This document shows, one piece after another, positions 7,522-14,093 of a stretch of 35,815 nt of DNA (its first letter is position 1; every line of letters starts with the position of its first letter). Origin of the DNA: Luminiphilus sp. Its GTDB lineage: Bacteria > Pseudomonadota > Gammaproteobacteria > Pseudomonadales > Halieaceae. Under the pieces are notes generated by a model. It was not told where the DNA came from and made no database searches. It saw only the letters and a program-made list of their open reading frames with translations. Location: positions 1 through 35,815 of the forward strand of contig JAKMEU010000135.1 in the NCBI GenBank assembly GCA_022425845.1, written 5' to 3'. A program made the translations under genes and the position numbers.

Positions 7522-9102
7522 ATGGGCGCTCATCATCACGGTCCCGCCAGAGGTATAACGCGCTGGCTGTTCACCACCAACCACAAAGACATTGGCACGA
7601 TGTACCTGTGGTTTTCATTCGCCATGTTCATCCTGGGTGGCGCATTCGCCATGATTATCAGGGCCGAGCTTTTTCAGCCTGGTATGCAACTGGTGGAGCC
7701 GGGGTTCTTCAACCAAATGACGACCCTGCACGGACTCGTCATGGTGTTTGGCGCCATCATGCCATCCTTTGTGGGACTGGCTAATTGGCTGATCCCCATG
7801 ATGATCGGCGCTCCCGATATGGCCTTGCCCAGAATGAACAACTGGAGTTTCTGGATTCTGCCGCCTGGATTCCTGATGCTGGCTTCAACCCTGTTTATGG
7901 AAGGAGGCGCTCCTGCCTTTGGTTGGACTTTTTATGCGCCGCTCTCCACAACCTATGCCGCGCCGTCCGTCACCTTCTTTATCTTTGCGATCCATGTGCT
8001 GGGGATGTCCTCCATTATGGGGTCGATCAACATCATTGCCACGGTCATGAATATGCGTGCACCGGGCATGTCCTACATGAAACTTCCGCTGTTTGTCTGG
8101 ACCTGGCTCATTACGGCCTTTCTCCTTGTTGCCGTTATGCCGGTGTTGGCCGGGGCCGTCACGATGATGCTCATGGACATTCATTTTGGCACCAGCTTCT
8201 TCTCTGCCGCGGGTGGCGGAGATCCCGTACTCTTCCAGCATATCTTCTGGTTTTTTGGTCACCCTGAGGTCTACATCATCATCCTGCCCGCGTTCGGTGT
8301 GGTGTCCCAGATCATTCCGGCGTTTTCCCGTAAACCTCTGTTTGGCTATGCCTCGATGGTCTACGCTACGGCATCGATCGCGTTTCTTTCATTTATTGTT
8401 TGGGCCCACCACATGTACACCGTCGGTATGCCCGTAGCGGGCGAGCTGTACTTCATGTACGCGACGATGCTGATTGCGGTGCCCACCGGCGTGAAGGTGT
8501 TTAACTGGATCAGCACTATGTGGCGAGGGGCGCTGTCCTTTGAAACGCCCATGCTGTTTTCTATTGGCTTTCTGGTGCTGTTCACGATTGGCGGCTTCAC
8601 CGGGCTCATGCTCTCCATCGCACCAGCCGATTTCCAGTATCACGATACCTATTTCGTGGTCGCCCATTTCCACTATGTGATGGTCGCCGGGGCGGTATTT
8701 TCCATGACCGCAGCCGTATATTTCTGGCTGCCAAAATGGACGGGCCGCATGTACAACGAAACCATGGGCAAAGTGCACTTCTGGATTTCATTCGTCGGCT
8801 TCAATATCACGTTTTTCCCGCAGCACTTTGTGGGTCTTGCCGGCATGCCGCGGCGCGTTCCGGACTATGCACTGCAGTTCGCAGACTTCAACATGATGTC
8901 GTCTATAGGGGCCTTTGTGTACGGAGCTTCACAGATCCTCTTCTTGTACAACGTCATTGCCACCATTGTTGCGGGTGAGAAGGTATCCGACGAGAAAGTC
9001 TGGGATGGTGCCGAAGGGCTTGAGTGGACAGTGCCCACCCCCGCGCCTTATCACACGTTTGAAGTGCCGCCAAAAGTGGGCGCGGCGCCCGCGCACGGCT
9101 GA
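7522..9102 (+). CDS. coxA: Cytochrome c oxidase subunit I
   Basis: A 526-aa A-type haem-copper oxidase catalytic subunit with about 12 membrane helices. Key residues are in place: His70 and His384 for the low-spin haem, His382 for haem a3, His247, His296 and His297 for CuB, and Tyr251 for the His-Tyr cross-link (HPEVY). D-channel residues Asp99, Asn106 and Glu249 and K-channel Lys325 are present, so it should pump protons. Arg47 occupies the place of the conserved Arg that contacts the haem A formyl group, which favours haem A over haem O. It starts 19 bp after coxB and is second in the operon. Confidence 0.98.
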   Translation: MGAHHHGPARGITRWLFTTNHKDIGTMYLWFSFAMFILGGAFAMIIRAELFQPGMQLVEPGFFNQMTTLHGLVMVFGAIMPSFVGLANWLIPMMIGAPDMALPRMNNWSFWILPPGFLMLASTLFMEGGAPAFGWTFYAPLSTTYAAPSVTFFIFAIHVLGMSSIMGSINIIATVMNMRAPGMSYMKLPLFVWTWLITAFLLVAVMPVLAGAVTMMLMDIHFGTSFFSAAGGGDPVLFQHIFWFFGHPEVYIIILPAFGVVSQIIPAFSRKPLFGYASMVYATASIAFLSFIVWAHHMYTVGMPVAGELYFMYATMLIAVPTGVKVFNWISTMWRGALSFETPMLFSIGFLVLFTIGGFTGLMLSIAPADFQYHDTYFVVAHFHYVMVAGAVFSMTAAVYFWLPKWTGRMYNETMGKVHFWISFVGFNITFFPQHFVGLAGMPRRVPDYALQFADFNMMSSIGAFVYGASQILFLYNVIATIVAGEKVSDEKVWDGAEGLEWTVPTPAPYHTFEVPPKVGAAPAHG

Positions 9103-9116
9103 GGAGCGCAGGCACC

Positions 9117-9677
9117 GTGCTGAGGCTGAGCCGTAATCCCGGCGCCGACACCGCCCTCAAGCTGACGGTGGTGGCCTGTGCCATGTTTGCCTTCGTTTTT
9201 GTCGTGATGGTGCCACTGTATAACGTCATGTGTGATGTGCTGGGTATCAACGGAAAGACGTCGGGTACGGCCTATACGGCGGTGCCCGCCGCTGTTGATA
9301 CCAGCCGGGAGATCACGGTGCAGTTCATCGCCACAAACAACGATGGCATGCCCTGGGTATTTCGTCCCGAGGTACGTCAGGTGAAAGTTCATCCTGGCGA
9401 AGCGACGGATACGGTGTTTTACGCGGCCAACCCAACCACTGCAATGATGGTTGCCCAGGCCATACCCAGCGTTACACCCTCACGCGCCGCGGGGTTCTTC
9501 CATAAAACCGAGTGCTTCTGTTTCGACCAGCAGCCTCTTGATGGCAAGGCCTCCGCTCAAATGCCACTGCAATTCGTAGTGGATCAGGATCTTCCTGAGG
9601 ATATTCGTACCATCACTTTGTCTTACACGCTGTTCGACGTCACGGCGATGACGGGGAACAGAGTCGCCGTTCGTTAA
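9117..9677 (+). CDS. ctaG: Cytochrome c oxidase assembly protein CtaG/Cox11
   Basis: A 186-aa protein with one N-terminal membrane helix (about 14-36) and a periplasmic immunoglobulin-like domain. The copper-binding motif TECFCF puts Cys133 and Cys135 at the usual place, and the family Cys near the membrane is present (Cys39 in NVMCDVLGINGKTSG). Cox11/CtaG delivers copper to the CuB site of subunit I. The GTG start has GAGGAG at 9101-9106, 10 nt upstream, overlapping the coxA stop region. The stop codon lies in the loop of a 10-bp hairpin shared with the spacer before coxC. Confidence 0.95.
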   Translation: MLRLSRNPGADTALKLTVVACAMFAFVFVVMVPLYNVMCDVLGINGKTSGTAYTAVPAAVDTSREITVQFIATNNDGMPWVFRPEVRQVKVHPGEATDTVFYAANPTTAMMVAQAIPSVTPSRAAGFFHKTECFCFDQQPLDGKASAQMPLQFVVDQDLPEDIRTITLSYTLFDVTAMTGNRVAVR

Positions 9678-9691
9678 AAATACGAACGGCG
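9665..9691 (+). repeat. Perfect 10-bp inverted repeat at the ctaG stop codon
   Basis: CGCCGTTCGT (9665-9674) and ACGAACGGCG (9682-9691) form a perfect stem with a 7-nt loop TAAAAAT. The loop contains the ctaG stop codon TAA (9675-9677). No T run follows, so this is unlikely to be a simple terminator. In mRNA it could act as a processing or stability element between the assembly-factor gene and the subunit III gene. Confidence 0.7.
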
Positions 9692-9718
9692 TCATTACCG
9701 AAATATTGGAGAACCAAA

Positions 9719-10699
9719 ATGGCAGCCACTGAACAGGCACCCCCGGGTTACGAAAAGTACCACGTACCCGACAGTTCCAGCCTTGCAGTCCGCGCCACTG
9801 CCGGCCTGTTGCTCACCGTATTTGGCGGCGGCCTGGTGCTCAATAACATGACGTTTGGTGAGACCCATGAGGCGGGTAACGCGAAATGGGTACTCCTTAT
9901 AGGGCTAGGGTTTTTCATAGCGACCTTGGCCAGCTGGTTCCGAACCACCATTCGCGAAAACATGCAGGGCATGAACAGCGCACAACTGAATCATAGCTAC
10001 GTGCTGGGTATGTTCTGGTTTATCTTCTCTGAGGTCATGTTCTTCGCCGCATTTTTCGGGACATTGTTCTATGTGCGGCAGCTGGCTGGCCCATGGTTGG
10101 CCGGTGAAGGCGAAGGTGGTCGGATGAACGATTTGCTGTGGCCGGGCTTTGAGTTTTCCTGGCCTCCCATGATCACACCCCAGGAAGCCGTAGGGGGCAC
10201 CGATATACAGCCGATTGCCAACAACGGCGCGTTTGTTACCCAGGAGCGCAGCATGAGCTTTGCCGATGCGCACCACTGGTACCAATGGCTGCCTATGTGG
10301 AACACGATCATCCTGCTGTCATCGAGTTTTACCGTGCATGTGGCCCATACTGCGCTGTTGAATGATGAGCGTGCCAAATTTAATCGTTGGCTCGGTATCA
10401 CGGTAGCGCTGGGCATTATTTTTGTCTTTCTTCAGGCGGCGGAATATTACGAGGCTTATGCCCACTTTGGCCTCACGCTCAATTCGGGCATCTATGGGTC
10501 GACCTTTTTTATGTTGACCGGCTTTCACGGTTTTCACGTTGCCATGGGCATGACCATGCTGCTCATCCAACTGATTCGTTCCGTTAAAGGGCATCACTTC
10601 ACGGCTTCGGATCATTTTGGTTTCGAGGCGTCGAGCTGGTATTGGCACTTTGTTGATGTGGTGTGGGTGTTCCTGTTCCTGTTCGTCTATATTCTTTGA
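9719..10699 (+). CDS. coxC: Cytochrome c oxidase subunit III
   Basis: A 326-aa protein with seven predicted membrane helices in the COX3 pattern. Conserved elements include HSYVLGMFWFIFSEVMFF, the central WPP segment, and QAAEYYEAY, TGFHGFHV and WYWHFVDVVWV in the C-terminal half. Subunit III does not bind metal; it stabilises the complex and helps sustain proton uptake. It starts 41 bp after ctaG, just past the hairpin, and its 3' end faces the minus-strand DUF2909 gene. Confidence 0.97.
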   Translation: MAATEQAPPGYEKYHVPDSSSLAVRATAGLLLTVFGGGLVLNNMTFGETHEAGNAKWVLLIGLGFFIATLASWFRTTIRENMQGMNSAQLNHSYVLGMFWFIFSEVMFFAAFFGTLFYVRQLAGPWLAGEGEGGRMNDLLWPGFEFSWPPMITPQEAVGGTDIQPIANNGAFVTQERSMSFADAHHWYQWLPMWNTIILLSSSFTVHVAHTALLNDERAKFNRWLGITVALGIIFVFLQAAEYYEAYAHFGLTLNSGIYGSTFFMLTGFHGFHVAMGMTMLLIQLIRSVKGHHFTASDHFGFEASSWYWHFVDVVWVFLFLFVYIL

Positions 10700-10735
10700 G
10701 CGCAACGAGTAGTCAGGCCAGCGACGGTCGGTAAT

Positions 10736-10990
10736 TTAGTTTGAGTCAGGCGCGCGTTCCTGTCTTTCGATAGTCCCGGCGTCCCAGGGGTTTTTGTGCC
10801 CCAACTGGCCTGTCGCCACGCCAAAGATGATGACCGTGATCAAGCCAGTGGCCAGTGCGAGGCGAATGCCCAGTGATGTAAACAGGCGTTTTTTCGCAAG
10901 GTTGCCCTGGTCCGCCATGAGAAAATAGAGACCGGACCCCAGGCTAATGACCAGTGCCAGCATAAAGAAAACGATCAGTATTTTTAACAC
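10736..10990 (-). CDS. DUF2909 small twin-transmembrane protein
   Basis: An 84-aa protein with two hydrophobic helices (about 3-25 and 42-62) separated by a short loop containing ADQGNLAKKRLFTSLG. This matches the small DUF2909 family typically found beside cytochrome c oxidase genes in gammaproteobacteria. Its role is unknown; help in oxidase assembly is only suggested by location. It is encoded against the direction of the cox genes. The GTG start has GAGGA 8 nt upstream on the minus strand, and only 29 bp separate it from the divergent surf1 start. Confidence 0.75.
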   Translation of the reverse strand: MLKILIVFFMLALVISLGSGLYFLMADQGNLAKKRLFTSLGIRLALATGLITVIIFGVATGQLGHKNPWDAGTIERQERAPDSN

Positions 10991-11019
10991 GTTGCCATCC
11001 TCGGTCGCGGTGAAGGGCT

Positions 11020-11820
11020 ATGTCCGCCAGGGTTCATAAAGTAGCGCTGGGGCCACTGCAGCTGTCTATTGAATGGCGCATTACCCTGTTTACGCTCATT
11101 TTGTTGCCATTTTTGGTCGCCCTCGGATTTTGGCAGCTTGAACGCGCTGAGGAAAAACGAGAGCTGGCCAGCCGGCATGCCGATCGGGCGGCAATGGTAG
11201 CACTCTCTGGAGCCGACCTGTTTCGGGCGCTCAATAGCCTTAACCCCGCGGGGGTCGATTCACTCAGTTTGGCGGATCGCAAGGTCACCCTGTCGGGACA
11301 GTTGTACCCGGATGATTACGTGCTGATTGACAATCGGATCAGAGAGGGTCGTTTCGGTTACGAAGTGATTACCCTGATGGCCACACCGGAGGGGCGTGTT
11401 CCCGTCAATCTGGGTTGGATCGCCGGTGATCCGGCAAGGCGCAGCACGCCCAGCCCGAGTCTGGTGACCGGGGACTATAGCGTTTCCGGGCGGCTTTACA
11501 TTCCCCAAAAGCAGCCTTACCAACTCGGGCCACAGAGAGAGCCCTCCGCCCTGCCTGTGGTCCTGCAATCGTTCGACGCCACCTCATTGGCCCCGGCGCT
11601 CTCGAGCGTATTGGGAGAGGGTGTGCTACCCGCCGTTGTCCGCATCGCTGCGGAGGACCCACTGGCGCTTGAGGCAAGCTGGGTTGTGGTAAACCAGAGC
11701 CCAGAGAAGCACACCGCTTATGCCGTGCAATGGTTTACCATGGCGGCCGCGTTGATGCTGGCCTTTATATTCCGCAGTTCAAACCTGCTTTCTCTGCTTC
11801 GGGGCGGATGGGCCCGATAG
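11020..11820 (+). CDS. SURF1 family cytochrome oxidase assembly protein
   Basis: A 266-aa protein with membrane helices near each end (about 22-40 and 237-254) and a large periplasmic domain, the SURF1 layout. Matching segments are LGFWQLERAEEK near the N-terminus, VLIDNRIREGRFGYEV, PVNLGWIAGD and HTAYAVQWFTMA near the end. SURF1 proteins help insert haem a into subunit I. The ATG is preceded by GAAGGG. It begins a tightly spaced assembly-factor run that includes the Sco-like protein, cyoE and sco1. Confidence 0.93.
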   Translation: MSARVHKVALGPLQLSIEWRITLFTLILLPFLVALGFWQLERAEEKRELASRHADRAAMVALSGADLFRALNSLNPAGVDSLSLADRKVTLSGQLYPDDYVLIDNRIREGRFGYEVITLMATPEGRVPVNLGWIAGDPARRSTPSPSLVTGDYSVSGRLYIPQKQPYQLGPQREPSALPVVLQSFDATSLAPALSSVLGEGVLPAVVRIAAEDPLALEASWVVVNQSPEKHTAYAVQWFTMAAALMLAFIFRSSNLLSLLRGGWAR

Positions 11821-11837
11821 CGCGCCGAGGATCTGTC

Positions 11838-12515
11838 ATGCCATTAAAATCAGAGGTAACAGGTAACGGTCGCTGGACGCTTCTACTGATCGCCGGGATT
11901 CCCCTGACGATGATTTTTGCGGCATCGTGGTTGTGGTACGTGGTGACTGATGGCGATGTTGATCTCGTAAGTGCGTTGGGGACAAGCAATAACGGCGCGC
12001 TGGTGACACCGCCTCGGGAGTTAACAAACAGGCCCTTCACCGATGCGGCGGGTACGGTGTTTTACTGGAGCGACGTGGACCCACGCTGGACGCTGGTCGT
12101 CGCAGCGCCTGGACCGGTCTGCGGCGATGCCTGCGAGCGTCGAATCTGGCTTACACGGCAAATCCATGTGGCCCTGGGCCGCGATTTTAATCGGGTGCGC
12201 AGGCTATTGGTGACCGATGTGCCGCCTTCGGACCTGCCGTTGGATATCCCGGGCCCCCGCCCTGAGGGATGGCCTCAGGGCTTCGAGTCTGGCAGTGTGT
12301 CGGACTACCTGGCATTGGGGCACCCTGGAGTCATTGCACTGGAAGCATCATCGCAGGACTTCGACGGCTTATTTTCCGAAGTTCGTAGCGGTGAGGGCGG
12401 CTGGTATCTCGTGGACCCCGCGGGCTGGGTGATGATGCGTTTTGATGATGGACTGGATTACAAGGCCGTGATTACTGACCTAAAATTCCTGCTGAAAAAC
12501 TCCGGAGGGGGATAG
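11838..12515 (+). CDS. Unnamed membrane-anchored Sco/thioredoxin-like protein of the cox operon
   Basis: A 225-aa protein with one N-terminal membrane helix (about 13-36) and a periplasmic domain. The place matches the 'hypothetical' gene between SURF1 and ctaA in Pseudomonas (PA0111). The segment WTLVVAAPGPVCGDACE resembles the Sco1 strand-loop, and Cys95 and Cys99 form a CxxxC pair like the Sco copper site. GGWYLVDPAGWVMM resembles a late thioredoxin-fold strand. The Sco histidine ligand is not obvious; His162 is a possible candidate. A copper or thiol role in CuA assembly is my inference. ATG 11838 has GAGG 7 nt upstream. The stop overlaps the cyoE start by one base. Confidence 0.7.
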   Translation: MPLKSEVTGNGRWTLLLIAGIPLTMIFAASWLWYVVTDGDVDLVSALGTSNNGALVTPPRELTNRPFTDAAGTVFYWSDVDPRWTLVVAAPGPVCGDACERRIWLTRQIHVALGRDFNRVRRLLVTDVPPSDLPLDIPGPRPEGWPQGFESGSVSDYLALGHPGVIALEASSQDFDGLFSEVRSGEGGWYLVDPAGWVMMRFDDGLDYKAVITDLKFLLKNSGGG

Positions 12516-13411
12516 TGGCTGAGTCGTCTGCTTATGCCACGCCACTTTGGCAGGACTATCTTGAGCTCACGAAGCCAAGGGTCGTGGCATTGATGATTCT
12601 CACTGCCCTGATCGGCATGTGTATGGCGGTACCCGGGCTGGTCCCGTGGAAGCCACTCGTACTGGGCAATCTGGGTATTGCGCTCTGCGCTGGTGCGGCG
12701 GCAGCCATCAATCATATTGTCGACGAGCGTATTGACCAGCAGATGGCGCGAACGCAATCCCGGCCGGTTGCGACAGGGCGAATTTCACAACAGGAAGCAA
12801 CCCTCTTTGCCGCGGTTTTGGCGGCGCTCGGCGTGGCTGTTTTGGTGCTATGGGTGAACGTCCTGACGGCGGTGCTCACAGTAGCCAGTCTTATTGGCTA
12901 CGCTTTCATCTACACCATGTTTCTCAAGCGGGCGACGCCACAGAACATTGTCATTGGTGGTCTTGCGGGTGCGGCGCCTCCGCTGCTGGGCTGGACGGCC
13001 GTGACAGGCGAGATACACGGGCACGCGCTGCTTCTGGTCTTGATTATTTTTGCATGGACTCCCCCCCATTTCTGGGCGCTCGCCATTCACCGGCGAGAGG
13101 AGTACGCGTCGGTTGGCATTCCCATGTTGCCCGTGACCCATGGCACGCAGTTTACGGCCCTGCATATCCTCCTCTATACGATCATTATGTTCCTGATCAC
13201 TTTACTGCCGTTCGCCACCCGAATGAGTGGTGCTTTGTATCTGGCCGGCGCGTTGGTGCTGGGGAGCATCTTCCTGTATTGGTCCATCGCCATCATGCGC
13301 GGCCGCAATGACAACGCACCAATGGAAACCTTCAAGTTTTCGATTACTTACTTGCTGCTACTTTTTGTGGTCATGCTTGCCGACCACTGGTTACTGGGTG
13401 TACTGCTGTAG
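12515..13411 (+). CDS. cyoE: Protohaem IX farnesyltransferase (haem O synthase)
   Basis: A 298-aa UbiA-type prenyltransferase with about nine membrane helices; called ctaB or cyoE. It attaches farnesyl to haem B to give haem O. The first Asp-rich motif appears as NHIVDERIDQQMARTQSRP, and the second conserved region as YTMFLKRATPQNIVIGG followed by GAAPPLLGW. The GTG start at 12515 shares one base with the previous stop and has GGAGGGG just upstream (12504-12510). In related operons ctaA, which turns haem O into haem A, sits immediately before this gene; here there is no room for it. Confidence 0.96.
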   Translation: MAESSAYATPLWQDYLELTKPRVVALMILTALIGMCMAVPGLVPWKPLVLGNLGIALCAGAAAAINHIVDERIDQQMARTQSRPVATGRISQQEATLFAAVLAALGVAVLVLWVNVLTAVLTVASLIGYAFIYTMFLKRATPQNIVIGGLAGAAPPLLGWTAVTGEIHGHALLLVLIIFAWTPPHFWALAIHRREEYASVGIPMLPVTHGTQFTALHILLYTIIMFLITLLPFATRMSGALYLAGALVLGSIFLYWSIAIMRGRNDNAPMETFKFSITYLLLLFVVMLADHWLLGVLL

Positions 13412-13438
13412 CCCGGAAGACTGACGGAGTTTTTTAAC

Positions 13439-14089
13439 TTGGCATTGGCAATGAAAACCCGGATTAGGCTGACGGTATTGGGTGTCCTGCTACTGGTCAG
13501 TGTCATCATGCTGAGCTTTATCAACAGAATTCAGATGCCTCGGGTGATGACAGATACCGAGATGCAGATCAACGGGCTTTATGTTTTTGAAACCCCGCGC
13601 GATCCCGGGGCTTTTGAGTTGCTCGATCATCGAGGCGAATCTTTCGATGCCGACGCCCTACAGGGACACTGGACACTTCTTTTTTTTGGGTTCACCCACT
13701 GTCCCGATATTTGCCCAACGACCCTGGCGTTCCTGTCACAGCTGATGGCTGAACTTGAAACGACTGAAGCGGCTGATACCCGGGTCGTGATGGTGACGGT
13801 AGATCCCGCCCGGGACACGACGGCGGTGCTCGCTGATTACGTGCCTTATTTCAATCCGGCATTCACCGGCGTGACGGGTGAGTTTGTCGATGTGCTGAGC
13901 TTTGCACAGCGATTCAACGCCCCTTTCAGGAAGGTGACGGCCAGCGACGGGACCTATCAGCTTGACCACAGTGCCAATATCGCACTGGTTAACCCCCGGG
14001 GCCACTACCACGGCTTTTTCAAGGCGCCCCTCGATCTAGCCAAGGCCAAGGTGACGTACCGCTCGGCGCGCTACCTTTGGGAAAGGTGA
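13439..14089 (+). CDS. SCO1/SenC copper chaperone for the CuA site
   Basis: A 216-aa membrane-anchored thioredoxin-fold protein (helix at about 10-28). The copper ligands of Sco proteins are present: Cys88 and Cys92 in THCPDICP, and His177 in QLDHSANIALVNPRG. Sco proteins deliver copper to, or reduce, the CuA site of subunit II. Two starts are possible. TTG 13439 has GGAG at 13426-13429, 9 nt upstream, and is preferred; ATG 13451 is 21 nt from that site. Only 4 bp separate the stop from polA. Confidence 0.92.
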   Translation: MALAMKTRIRLTVLGVLLLVSVIMLSFINRIQMPRVMTDTEMQINGLYVFETPRDPGAFELLDHRGESFDADALQGHWTLLFFGFTHCPDICPTTLAFLSQLMAELETTEAADTRVVMVTVDPARDTTAVLADYVPYFNPAFTGVTGEFVDVLSFAQRFNAPFRKVTASDGTYQLDHSANIALVNPRGHYHGFFKAPLDLAKAKVTYRSARYLWER

Positions 14090-14093
14090 TTTG

